Shown: piece by piece, positions 28,943 to 37,715 of the stretch
How the letters are laid out: each line of letters begins with the position of its first letter
How positions within the stretch are numbered: position 1 is the stretch's first letter
From: Winogradskyella sp. KYW1333
GTDB lineage: Bacteria; Bacteroidota; Bacteroidia; Flavobacteriales; Flavobacteriaceae
Direction of reading: 5' to 3'
Assembly (NCBI RefSeq): GCF_003335675.1
Contig: NZ_QPHL01000016.1
Location: forward strand, 372,001-436,000
Length of the DNA stretch: 64,000 nt
The notes under the pieces: model-generated
The model's input: the letters and a program-made list of their open reading frames with translations, nothing else
Databases searched by the model: none
Told to the model about the DNA's origin: nothing
Translations under genes and position numbers: made by a program

Positions 28943-29782
28943 ATGGAAACATTGACTTCAACTATAATATATAGCTCAAAAGAATCGGAATTATTTGAAG
29001 GACCAATATTCGATCCTACAAACAAACTATTATATTTTGTTTCAATTTTAGATGGATTAGTATTTTGCTACTCTCCTATTTCAAATGAAATTTTGAGTAT
29101 AAAATTAGATTCACCAACCAGCAATGTATATCTCACTGAGTCGAAAAAAGTTGTAATAGTTGCCTCAAAAAATGGTTTTTTTGAAGTAAACTTTAATGGC
29201 CTTGAAACATCCTTTAAATTTCAAATTGATATAGCAGACAATGTAAGATACAACGATGGCATTCAAGATCCAATAGGAAGATTAATTATAGGAACGATGG
29301 GATATCCCGATGTCGAAGAAGGCGTTGGAAAGGTTTACTCATGCAATGAAGGGAATTGTAAAGTAATTATTGATAATACAACCATTTCAAATGGTTTGTC
29401 ATTTTCTCATGATAATAGATTCATGTATTTTATTGATACCCCTACCAAGCAAATCGCAAAATATAAATATGATATAGAAACTGGCAGTGTTAACTTTGTC
29501 TCAAATGTAGTTGAGTTTACAGAAAAAGGAAGCCCAGACGGCATGGCTATTGATAAGAATGGAATGCTGTGGGTTGCTGAATGGGGAGGATCTTGTGTGT
29601 CACAATGGAACCCAAATACCGGTAAAAAAATTAACAAAATAAAACTACCACACTCTAATGTGACATCTTGCTGTTTTGATGAAAATGAAAATCTGTTTAT
29701 TACGGCTGCAAATGACCCTACTGACAATGAATTAAGAGGAAGTGCCTTATATTACATTAATCTAAACAAATCTAACCAATGA
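28943..29782 (+). CDS. SMP-30/gluconolactonase-like lactonase
   Basis: 279 aa, cytoplasmic six-bladed propeller of the SMP-30/regucalcin family. Metal-site motifs: Glu in ELFEGPIFDPTNKLLYFVSI, the Asn/Asp motif YNDGIQDPIGRLIIGTMGY, NGLSFSHDNRFMYFIDT, and PDGMAIDKNGMLWVAEWGG. Members open sugar lactones (for example gluconolactone) to sugar acids. It overlaps the following GT2 gene by 4 nt (ATGA), a sign of coupled translation. Expected role: hydrolyse a lactone made by one of the flanking SDRs. Confidence 0.88.
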   Translation: METLTSTIIYSSKESELFEGPIFDPTNKLLYFVSILDGLVFCYSPISNEILSIKLDSPTSNVYLTESKKVVIVASKNGFFEVNFNGLETSFKFQIDIADNVRYNDGIQDPIGRLIIGTMGYPDVEEGVGKVYSCNEGNCKVIIDNTTISNGLSFSHDNRFMYFIDTPTKQIAKYKYDIETGSVNFVSNVVEFTEKGSPDGMAIDKNGMLWVAEWGGSCVSQWNPNTGKKINKIKLPHSNVTSCCFDENENLFITAANDPTDNELRGSALYYINLNKSNQ

Positions 29783-31026
29783 AACCTACTAAAATAAGTG
29801 TAATAGTTCCTGTTTACGGAATAGAAAAGTATTTACCCAAATGTATTGAAAGTATTCTCGATCAATCTTTCAAAGATTTCGAACTAATATTAGTAGATGA
29901 CGGTAGTCCTGATAAATGCCCGATTATTTGTGACCAATATGCCAAGTTAGATTCAAGAATAGTTGTTGTACATAAAAAAAATGGCGGTCTTCTATCCGCA
30001 CGTAAAGCGGGTCTTGAAGTAGCTAAGGGAGCGTATATCGCAAATGTTGATGGTGATGATTGGGTGGATAAATATTACTTAGACACTTTATATAGACTTG
30101 CTATCACAAATAATGCAGATTTAACTGTTACTGGTCATTTTAGAGAATTTAATGGAAAAATTGAAACCATTAAACCATCAAATCCTGGTGTTTATGATGA
30201 AAATCAAATAAAGTCTTCAATTATTCCTAAAGCAATTTTTAATGGTGAGTTTTGTGAGCACGGTATGACCACATATGTTTGGAATAAATTATTTAAAAAA
30301 GAATTACTTAAAGAGGTTCTTTTCGATGTACATAATGATATTTTAATGGGTGAAGATGCCGCAATTACTTATTCGTATTTGGCTTTATCTAAAAGTCTTG
30401 TAATTAGTAAAATTCCGCTCTATTACTATCGACAAAGGCATGATTCTATTGTTAAGTCTATTGAAGATCCAAATATGGAATATTATAGATTAGGATTATT
30501 AATGAATCATTTAAAAGTTAAATTGTCAGATGTTCTGGATGAAAAATTATTGAATACTCAATTAAATTATTATCTCTATTCTCAAATGTTGGTGAGATCT
30601 GGGGGATTGATTCAAATAAATGATACGCCAGAATATTTCAACCCATTTACTGATGTTTCTATAGACTCCAAGATTGTTGTTTACAGTTCAGGTTCATTTG
30701 GACAACACATATTATCAACTAATCTCAAAACCAACTATTTTGAAATTATAAAATGGGTTGATGTGGATTTTCATGATCTAAAAATTGGAAATGCCTCTGT
30801 ACAACCTATTAGCTCAGTGAATGAGGATGATTTTGACTACTTAATTATTGCCACAATTAATCCTTCTACCCATCGATTAATTAAAAGCGAATTATTGCTT
30901 ATGGGAATTCATGATGATCATATAGCACATTTTAAAACTGAAGAAAAAATAATAAGCCAACTTATTAATAATATCGGATTTGATAAAAATTTTCTGTTTC
31001 AACAAAAAACTAAACAATTAAAATAA
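29779..31026 (+). CDS. glycosyltransferase family 2 with C-terminal Rossmann-like domain
   Basis: 415 aa. GT-A domain: ISVIVPVYGIEKYLPKCIES, LILVDDGSPDKCP, and the metal DxD in NVDGDDWVDKYYL. A helical middle (about 180-290) follows; then about residues 295-390 form a separate alpha/beta domain starting IVVYSSGSFGQHI (GxFG glycine loop) with KWVDVD and FDYLIIATINPST. Similar tails are found on GT2 and LicD-like proteins of surface-glycan clusters, where their function is not settled. No membrane segments: a soluble transferase. Acceptor and donor unknown. Confidence 0.88.
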   Translation: MKPTKISVIVPVYGIEKYLPKCIESILDQSFKDFELILVDDGSPDKCPIICDQYAKLDSRIVVVHKKNGGLLSARKAGLEVAKGAYIANVDGDDWVDKYYLDTLYRLAITNNADLTVTGHFREFNGKIETIKPSNPGVYDENQIKSSIIPKAIFNGEFCEHGMTTYVWNKLFKKELLKEVLFDVHNDILMGEDAAITYSYLALSKSLVISKIPLYYYRQRHDSIVKSIEDPNMEYYRLGLLMNHLKVKLSDVLDEKLLNTQLNYYLYSQMLVRSGGLIQINDTPEYFNPFTDVSIDSKIVVYSSGSFGQHILSTNLKTNYFEIIKWVDVDFHDLKIGNASVQPISSVNEDDFDYLIIATINPSTHRLIKSELLLMGIHDDHIAHFKTEEKIISQLINNIGFDKNFLFQQKTKQLK

Positions 31027-31038
31027 CAACTAAATGAT

Positions 31039-32325
31039 ATGTCTAAAAAAATAATAATCCTTGGCGGAAATCCGGAAACAGGTGTCCTTGTTGAGGTAGC
31101 AAATAACATGGGGTTACATACAATTATAATTGATCCCAACCCAAATGCACCAGCCAAGAAATTTGCTAAAGAAACCTATGATATTGATGGGTTTGATATT
31201 GACGGAATAGTGAAAGTAGCAAAAGATAATGAGGTTGATGGAGTACTTGTTGGTGTGGCAGATATTTTAGTGAAACCGTATAAAGAAATTTGCGAAAAAC
31301 TAAATTTACCTTGTTATGCAACAGATGGCACTATTGAGGCATTTTGCAGTAAAAGTGGATATAAAAGATATTGTGCTGAACATGGAGTACAAGACATACC
31401 TGGTATTTACCTTCATAAAGATGAGGAAATAAGAAAACCAACTAACGTAGATTTACCTCTAATGGTAAAACCTGTAGACAGCGGCGGTGGTGTAGGCATG
31501 AAAATATGTAGAAACGAAGAAGATTATAGAGAAACTGTAACAAATGCTTTAAAGTTCTCCAAAAAAGGAATTGTCATGGTAGAAAAATACATGGATTCCA
31601 ATTGTGATGATATGGCCGTATATTATACGTTTAAAGACGGAGTACCATATTTGTCAGCTACCTACGACAGAATTTTAACAAGAATTCAAGGAGATTCTAG
31701 CCCAATTGCATTATCAACAGTTTACCCTTCGAAATACACCAAATCTTTTGTAGAAGAAGTTCATCCAAAAATAAGTGAATTATTTAAAGCTACAGAAGTT
31801 CAAAACGGAGTATTAAATGTTCAGTTTTTTGTAGAGGATGGAGTATTCTATAGCTATGATCCTGGGTTCCGTTTGCAGGGTGAGGCACCTCACATACATT
31901 TAGCCCATATCAATGGATTTGACCATAGAAAAATGTTGTTGAATTTTGCATTAACCGGAAAATTTGGCAAAGACAATTTTGCTGAACAAAATGATTATAT
32001 GTTCCGTGGTAAAAGTGCATGTTCTATTTGGATATTATTAAAAGATGGCAAAATCAATTCAATTAAAGGATTAGATGAAATTAAGAATCATAAAAACGTC
32101 AATTTTGTCGTAGAGCGTTTTAAGCAAGGTGATACCGTAATGCCTGAATGGGTTGGTACAGAGAGACAGATATTGTACAGAATTTATACAGCTAGTGATT
32201 CCATAGAAGAGACTAATCAAACCATTCTTGACATAAAAGAAATTTTAGATGTTAAGGGCGAAGAGGGAGAAGATATGATAATAGAATGGACTCCATTATG
32301 GAATCCAGAAGATTATCACAACTAA
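31039..32325 (+). CDS. ATP-grasp ligase
   Basis: 428 aa. N-terminal pre-ATP-grasp Rossmann domain (KIIILGGNPETGVLVEVANNMG, then IIIDPNPNAPAKKFAKETYDID), ATP-grasp lid LPLMVKPVDSGGGVGMKIC, VMVEKYMDSNCDDMAVYY, and the metal/phosphate region FFVEDGVFYSYDPGFRLQGEAPH. Such carboxylate-amine ligases activate a carboxylate as acyl phosphate and join it to an amine or thiol. It lies 12 nt after the GT2 gene. In this context it may amidate a sugar acid or attach an amino acid to one; no family member I can name with certainty. Confidence 0.85.
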   Translation: MSKKIIILGGNPETGVLVEVANNMGLHTIIIDPNPNAPAKKFAKETYDIDGFDIDGIVKVAKDNEVDGVLVGVADILVKPYKEICEKLNLPCYATDGTIEAFCSKSGYKRYCAEHGVQDIPGIYLHKDEEIRKPTNVDLPLMVKPVDSGGGVGMKICRNEEDYRETVTNALKFSKKGIVMVEKYMDSNCDDMAVYYTFKDGVPYLSATYDRILTRIQGDSSPIALSTVYPSKYTKSFVEEVHPKISELFKATEVQNGVLNVQFFVEDGVFYSYDPGFRLQGEAPHIHLAHINGFDHRKMLLNFALTGKFGKDNFAEQNDYMFRGKSACSIWILLKDGKINSIKGLDEIKNHKNVNFVVERFKQGDTVMPEWVGTERQILYRIYTASDSIEETNQTILDIKEILDVKGEEGEDMIIEWTPLWNPEDYHN

Positions 32326-32421
32326 AAAACTAAAGGAAACTCATAAATAATAACCAATCAAAAAAATAATTTTTACAAATACCATCAATGATAGGTATGT
32401 AAATGATTAGATTCTTTTAAA

Positions 32422-33195
32422 ATGAAAAAAAACATATTAGAAACTTTTAGCCTAAAAGGAAAAAAGGCCATTGTAGTTGGTGGCGCTGGTGACCTTGGCA
32501 TTGCCATGGTAGAAGCAATTTCTGAAGCTGGAGCCCAAACTGTAATTATTGACTATGATACACGGGCATTTGAATTTAGTAATGAATTTAAGAAAAACGG
32601 ACTTGACGTTGAGGCTATTCAAGCCGATGTTAGTATTAAATCGCAAATAGATGACTCTTATGCAAAAGCACTAGAAATTTTAGGCGGTAGAGTTGATATC
32701 TTAATTAATTCAGCTGGAATTCAAAGAAGATATTCGAGTGAAAATTTTCCAGATGAGGAATGGTCCAAAGTTATTGCCATTAATCTAGATGCAACTTTTC
32801 ATTATTGCAAACTTGCTGGTAACACCATGCTCAAACAAGGAGGTGGTAAAATCATAAATATTGCTTCATTAATGAGCTTTCTAGGAGGTATCACAATTCC
32901 TGCTTATGCAGCATCAAAAGGTGGTGTAGGTCAATTAACAAAGGCCTTATCAAATGATTGGGCTTCAAGAGGAATATGCGTTAATGGCATAGCTCCTGGT
33001 TATATGGACACACAATTAAACACTGCATTAATTAATGATAAAAAAAGAACAGAAGAGGTATTTATGAGAGTACCTATGAAAAGATGGGGAACTGGTGATG
33101 ACCTTAAAGGTCTTGCTGTATTTTTATCTTCGTCTGCAAGTGACTATATCACGGGTACAATAATACCTGTAGATGGAGGCTATCTAGGTAGATAA
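32422..33195 (+). CDS. SDR oxidoreductase, KduD/gluconate-dehydrogenase-like
   Basis: 257 aa. Starts FSLKGKKAIVVGGAGDLGIAM (cofactor loop), then ADVSIKSQID, NSAGIQRRYSSENF, catalytic Ser in INIASLMSFLGG, Tyr/Lys in PAYAASKGGV, NGIAPGYMDT, and the usual end TGTIIPVDGGYLGR. The pattern AGIQRR...F...W and the overall look fit the subgroup of 2-deoxy-gluconate 3-dehydrogenase / gluconate 5-dehydrogenase, enzymes acting on sugar acids. That agrees with a neighbouring lactonase. Separated from the ATP-grasp gene by 96 nt, so it may have its own promoter. Confidence 0.87.
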   Translation: MKKNILETFSLKGKKAIVVGGAGDLGIAMVEAISEAGAQTVIIDYDTRAFEFSNEFKKNGLDVEAIQADVSIKSQIDDSYAKALEILGGRVDILINSAGIQRRYSSENFPDEEWSKVIAINLDATFHYCKLAGNTMLKQGGGKIINIASLMSFLGGITIPAYAASKGGVGQLTKALSNDWASRGICVNGIAPGYMDTQLNTALINDKKRTEEVFMRVPMKRWGTGDDLKGLAVFLSSSASDYITGTIIPVDGGYLGR

Positions 33196-33202
33196 CCTAA
33201 TT

Positions 33203-33952
33203 TTATAAGTCATTAACGACAATATTCTTAAGCTCAATTTTAGATAATAAATTGAGCTTATTTTTTTCAAATATCTTACCTAAATCAATAAGTGCCATTA
33301 AACCATCTGAAGACTTATAATTGTTATAGTCTACAAATCTAATCCCTTCTATGAATCGTTCATTATAGGCCTCTCTAAAACGCATTCCAACACCATCATC
33401 TTCATTATATGAATATGCGAGGTATTTTACTTTAAAAGTTTCTTTATCAACCCAATAGATAAAAACATCTTCAAAATCCTCTCCGCCACCTTCCTTATTG
33501 AATGTAACTCTAATTTTATAATAGGTTTTGTTTTTTATTTCCTCTTCTCCAAGCAAGTATTTATTAACAGGTGTAGCATTTAATCCATATGGTAAAACTG
33601 AAAAATAATGTACAGAATTAACCGATGCTTTATATTTAGTCATCATTGAATCAGCAACCACAATAAATTCCTCACCCACTAATCGCTTAAATTCTTTGTT
33701 GGTTAAAAAATCTGTAATACTATCAGATTCGCTATAAAAACTTCTCGCCAACAAAAAATTTCCATTTTTTCTTTGTGCGAAATAAGACTTATCCCTAAAA
33801 TCAAAACTAATTTCAGAATTTTCAAATCGCTCACCACCAGAAATTTCAATTGATTTATTCACTATCTCATCAGCCGAAAAAGATAAGTTTTTAATTTCCT
33901 CCTGACAACTATAACAAAAGAGAAATAATAATAATATTTTTATATACTTCAT
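33203..33952 (-). CDS. DUF6503-type lipoprotein
   Basis: 249 aa from the Met at 33952, which begins the signal peptide (ILLLFLFCYSC, Cys about 16); the longer frame to 33994 adds 14 unlikely residues. Mature part: FSADEIVNKSIEISGGERFENSEISFDFRDKSYFAQR, a pattern I associate with DUF6503 in flavobacteria, and further on VFIYWVDKETFKVKYLAYSY, like LolA/LolB-type half-barrel lipid-binding folds. Probably a periplasmic lipoprotein. Convergent with the SDR gene, 7 nt apart. Confidence 0.7.
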   Translation of the reverse strand: MKYIKILLLFLFCYSCQEEIKNLSFSADEIVNKSIEISGGERFENSEISFDFRDKSYFAQRKNGNFLLARSFYSESDSITDFLTNKEFKRLVGEEFIVVADSMMTKYKASVNSVHYFSVLPYGLNATPVNKYLLGEEEIKNKTYYKIRVTFNKEGGGEDFEDVFIYWVDKETFKVKYLAYSYNEDDGVGMRFREAYNERFIEGIRFVDYNNYKSSDGLMALIDLGKIFEKNKLNLLSKIELKNIVVNDL

Positions 33953-34043
33953 ATTAAATATTTTTTCTGAAGTCGTAAATCTACTCATATGCATACTAAG
34001 ATGACTTTATACTAATAAACTTTTAACTCTTAACATTAACAAC

Positions 34044-34051
34044 TACATTTG
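34044..34051 (+). promoter_or_regulatory. -7 element abutting smpB
   Basis: TACATTTG (exact TAnnTTTG) ending 6 nt before the smpB ATG; it predicts a leaderless or nearly leaderless mRNA and rules out the upstream TTG (34049) as start. Confidence 0.5.
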
Positions 34052-34057
34052 CAAACT

Positions 34058-34516
34058 ATGCAAAAAGCAGTAAACATATTTAATAAAAAAGCTAAATTTC
34101 AATATGAGATTGTAGATAAATATACTGCTGGAATTGTATTAACTGGTACTGAAATTAAATCTATTAGAGCAAGTAAAGCCTCCATTGCAGAGAGTTTTTG
34201 TGAATTTAATGACAAAGGTGAACTATTTGTTATTAACATGACAATTGAAGAATATGCCTTTGGCAATTATTATAATCATAAACCAAAAGCTGAACGTAAG
34301 CTTTTACTGAATAAGCGAGAATTAAAAAAACTAGAAAAAGAAGTCAATGTAAAAGGAATGGCAATTATTCCTCTTCGACTATTCATAAATGAAAAAGGTC
34401 TTGCTAAATTAGAAGTTGCCTTAGCTAAGGGTAAAAAACTTTATGATAAGCGAGAGACAATTAAGGATCGTGATAACAAAAGGAACTTAGACCGAATTAA
34501 GAAAAATTTCCGATAA
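34058..34516 (+). CDS. smpB: SsrA-binding protein SmpB
   Basis: 152 aa. Binds tmRNA and brings it to stalled ribosomes. Signature blocks: [33 protein letters not shown], the central beta-barrel, [20 protein letters not shown], and the basic C-terminal tail [21 protein letters not shown] 34058 is chosen because the upstream TTG lies inside the -7 box. The tmRNA gene itself is not in the window. Confidence 0.97.
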   Translation: MQKAVNIFNKKAKFQYEIVDKYTAGIVLTGTEIKSIRASKASIAESFCEFNDKGELFVINMTIEEYAFGNYYNHKPKAERKLLLNKRELKKLEKEVNVKGMAIIPLRLFINEKGLAKLEVALAKGKKLYDKRETIKDRDNKRNLDRIKKNFR

Positions 34517-34556
34517 CTTTAAGAAGACTATAACCTTTAGGTATTCAATATTAGCA

Positions 34557-34564
34557 TATGTTTG
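34557..34564 (+). promoter_or_regulatory. -7 element for the DUF5686 gene
   Basis: TATGTTTG (exact TAnnTTTG), 66 nt upstream of the start at 34631. Confidence 0.4.
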
Positions 34565-34630
34565 AAACAAATTAGGCTGTGATTCGTTTAGATAGAAAGC
34601 CAATAATTTAAACATTATTAATCAAATTCA

Positions 34631-37093
34631 ATGAATAAATCATTACTCCTACTTTTTTTCTCTCTTTTTACTTTTCTTTTGTCTGCCCAAATAAAGGGAA
34701 CCATAACAGATACCTATAAAAACCCATTACCATTTGTAAATGTTGTGATTGAAAACACCTATAAAGGCACAACCACTAATGACGATGGTTACTTTGAGTT
34801 AAATATCACAAAAGCCAATACTTATACAATTGTTTTTACCTATCTAGGATTCAAAACCGTTAAGAAGAAGGTTGCGATAGAAGAGTTTCCATTTACTATT
34901 GACGTTACCCTTGAAGTAGGTTCATTAACTCTCGGAGAAGTTGTTGTAAATGCAGAAGAAAATCCAGCTAATGCTATAATGCGAAGTGCAATTAATAAGC
35001 GTAAGGAAAATCTAGAAAAAATTAAGTCATACAAGGCAGACTTTTATTCTCGTGGGTTAATAAGAATAAAAGACGCACCAGAAAAAATATTAGGTCAAGA
35101 AGTTGGTGATCTCGGTGGTGGTTTGGATTCAACCAGAAGTGGTATCATCTATCTCTCAGAGACAATTTCAAAAATTCAATTTTTAAGACCAGACAAACTA
35201 AAAGAAAAAATAACTGCATCTAAAGTTAGTGGAGATAATAGTGGTTTCAGTTTTAATAATGCCATAGACGTAGATTTTAATTTCTACAATAACACCGTAG
35301 AATTTGGAAATGAAATCGTCTCTCCTATTGCAAATAATGCCTTTAGTTATTATCGCTATCAGTTAGAGGGCGTTTTCTATGATGTAAGAGGTAACCTTAT
35401 AAATAAAATTAATGTTCTACCTAAACGTAAAAATGATCCAATTTTTTCTGGCTCAATATATATTGTAGAAGACCAATGGACCATTTATGCTCTTGAACTG
35501 GATATCACGGGTATACAAGCCAGAATACCTGCAGTAGATATAATATCACTTAAGCAGAGTTTTTCCTATTCAGAAAAAGAAAACATCTGGGCAATTATAT
35601 CACAGAGTATTGATTTTAAATATAAATTCTTTGGTATTAAAGGCGATGGCAGATTTACTGCAGTTTACAGTAATTACGAATTCAATGAAGGCCTCACAGC
35701 AAAAGACTTCGGCCCTGAGCTGGTTGCGTTTGAAGATAAGGCTAACGAAAAAGATTCTTTATTCTGGACTAAAATAAGACCTGTACGGCTAACATTAGAA
35801 GAAAGTACAGACTACAAAAGAAAAGATAGCATTCAAGAGGTAAAAGAATCAAGACCTTATTTAGATTCTCTTGACAGAGAAAATAATAGATTTAAATTTA
35901 GTAATATACTAGGCTATACCTATCAAAACTCCTTTAAAGATTACAATATTGGTTTTAATGTTCCTCTCCAAGGTATTCAATTCAATACAGTACAAGGTTA
36001 TACAGCTAATACCAATCTTTTCTTTACAAAAAATTACGATGCTTTTAAACGATATTTCAGAGCAAATGCAGGCCTTCAATACGGTTTTTCAGATAAAAGA
36101 TTAAGAGCAACAGGTTCATTGTCTTTTAAGTTTAACGACATTTCAAATGCCTTTTTGACATTATCAGGTGGCATGCAAGTGGCGCAATTTAATACATTTA
36201 ATCCCATACGACCATTTTGGAATTCTGCAGCCACGCTATTCTTCGAAGAGAATTATATGAAATTATATGAACGAAGTTTTGTACAATTAAACTATTCTGA
36301 AGAATTGTTTAATGGATTCAGGCTGTTTTCCAGTCTTTCTTATGAAAATAGAACTCCATTGTTTAATACCACTGACCAAACCTTTTACCCACAGGACGAC
36401 AAGGAATATTTAAGTAACAATCCGTTGAACCCAACCAGCACCACTGCTCCATTTGAAGACCATAACATTTTAAAGTTCAATGTAACTGGAAGAATCAATT
36501 TTGGTCAAAAGTATTTAAGCTATCCAGATAGTAAATTTAATGTTTCAACAGATAAGTATCCTACTTTGGTATTGAGCTATGAAAAAGGATTTGGGGCGAC
36601 AAATGATGATTATAACTTTGATCAAGTCAAAGCAAGAATTTATCAATCATTCAATGCGGCAGATAAAGGAAGGTTTAGTTATAATCTAAGGCTTGGTAAA
36701 TTCTTTAATGCAGAAAATATTGCTTTTATGGATTATCAGCATTTTAATGGTAATCAAATAAATGTTAGTAGTCGTGGTAATTATATAAATGTTTTTAATA
36801 ATCTCGGATATTATGATTTAAGTACAAACGATAGTTATCTAGAAATGCATGCTGAACATGATTTCAATGGCTATATTTTAGGCAAAATACCTTTAATCAA
36901 TAAACTTAACTTCAATCTAATATTAGGTGCGCATAACCTTTCAACTCCAAACAACAAGCCATACCAAGAATTCACAATTGGTATTGATAATATTGGTTGG
37001 GGCAAATGGCGTTTCTTAAGGGTTGATTATGTGCGTTCATATCAAAGTGGGTTTAAAAATGATGCTATTTTATTTGGCATTAAATTCTTTTAA
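34631..37093 (+). CDS. DUF5686 outer-membrane protein with CarboxypepD_reg domain
   Basis: 820 aa. Signal peptide (ends FTFLLSAQ). Residues ~20-105 are a carboxypeptidase-regulatory-like beta sandwich (IKGTITDTYKNPLPFVNVVIENTYKGTTTNDDGYFEL, the domain common to SusC-like proteins). The rest is DUF5686: NPANAIMRSAINKRKENLEKIKSYKADFYSRG, then a long series of amphipathic beta strands ending in aromatic residues up to the C-terminal FGIKFF, as in an outer-membrane barrel. No TonB-dependent plug domain is seen, so it is not a SusC transporter. Function unknown. Likely operon with the next gene (9-nt gap). Confidence 0.88.
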   Translation: MNKSLLLLFFSLFTFLLSAQIKGTITDTYKNPLPFVNVVIENTYKGTTTNDDGYFELNITKANTYTIVFTYLGFKTVKKKVAIEEFPFTIDVTLEVGSLTLGEVVVNAEENPANAIMRSAINKRKENLEKIKSYKADFYSRGLIRIKDAPEKILGQEVGDLGGGLDSTRSGIIYLSETISKIQFLRPDKLKEKITASKVSGDNSGFSFNNAIDVDFNFYNNTVEFGNEIVSPIANNAFSYYRYQLEGVFYDVRGNLINKINVLPKRKNDPIFSGSIYIVEDQWTIYALELDITGIQARIPAVDIISLKQSFSYSEKENIWAIISQSIDFKYKFFGIKGDGRFTAVYSNYEFNEGLTAKDFGPELVAFEDKANEKDSLFWTKIRPVRLTLEESTDYKRKDSIQEVKESRPYLDSLDRENNRFKFSNILGYTYQNSFKDYNIGFNVPLQGIQFNTVQGYTANTNLFFTKNYDAFKRYFRANAGLQYGFSDKRLRATGSLSFKFNDISNAFLTLSGGMQVAQFNTFNPIRPFWNSAATLFFEENYMKLYERSFVQLNYSEELFNGFRLFSSLSYENRTPLFNTTDQTFYPQDDKEYLSNNPLNPTSTTAPFEDHNILKFNVTGRINFGQKYLSYPDSKFNVSTDKYPTLVLSYEKGFGATNDDYNFDQVKARIYQSFNAADKGRFSYNLRLGKFFNAENIAFMDYQHFNGNQINVSSRGNYINVFNNLGYYDLSTNDSYLEMHAEHDFNGYILGKIPLINKLNFNLILGAHNLSTPNNKPYQEFTIGIDNIGWGKWRFLRVDYVRSYQSGFKNDAILFGIKFF

Positions 37094-37102
37094 CTTTACT
37101 AC

Positions 37103-37627
37103 ATGAAACGATTCCTTTTACTTTTTTTGTTTATTTCATTTGCAATAAATTCACAAGAGACGGAAAAGAAAGACTATTGTTTACAAGTCTCATCCTTAGA
37201 CAATACAATTGAAACTTTATACTCTGTCATTTCAGGTGATGCTGGTATTGAAAGAGATTGGGATTTATTCAAGCACTTGTTTTATGAAAATGCCAAACTT
37301 ATTCCATCAGGCAAAAACAATGAAGGGTTGCATATCGCAAGATTTATGTCTCCAGACGATTACATTAACACATCTGGGAAATGGTTATTTAAAAATGGTT
37401 TTCACGAAGTTGAAATAAATAGAATTGTTGAAACATTTGGAAATATTTCTCACGTATTTAGCACCTATGAATCATTTAAGACTAAGAATGACGAAAAACC
37501 ATTTATGAGAGGTATAAACAGTATGCAATTAATGAACGATGGAGTACGTTGGTGGATTATTAATATCTATTGGATGCAAGAATCTAAGGATAATCCAATT
37601 CCTGAGCGTTATTTACCAAAGCAATAA
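37103..37627 (+). CDS. exported NTF2-like protein
   Basis: 174 aa with a signal peptide (ends SFAINSQ). The mature part fits an NTF2/SnoaL-like cone: LDNTIETLYSVISGDAGIERDWDLFKHLFYENAKLIPSG, EVEINRIVETFGNISHVFSTYESF, GINSMQLMNDGVRWWIINIYWMQE. No catalytic residues identified. It follows the DUF5686 gene by 9 nt, so the two are probably co-expressed in the envelope. Confidence 0.75.
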   Translation: MKRFLLLFLFISFAINSQETEKKDYCLQVSSLDNTIETLYSVISGDAGIERDWDLFKHLFYENAKLIPSGKNNEGLHIARFMSPDDYINTSGKWLFKNGFHEVEINRIVETFGNISHVFSTYESFKTKNDEKPFMRGINSMQLMNDGVRWWIINIYWMQESKDNPIPERYLPKQ

Positions 37628-37715
37628 TACATTAATACAGCCATCTTAAATATCTGTTATTATTTATGTATTCATAGCAGAGGGTACTATATTTAACCAA
37701 CAAAAATTCTATCGA

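Noticed and set aside
28195..33195. Cassette as a simple gluconate/uronate catabolic operon
   Set aside because: No kinase, aldolase, transporter or regulator is present, while a glycosyltransferase and an ATP-grasp ligase are; this points to synthesis rather than breakdown, though not proven.
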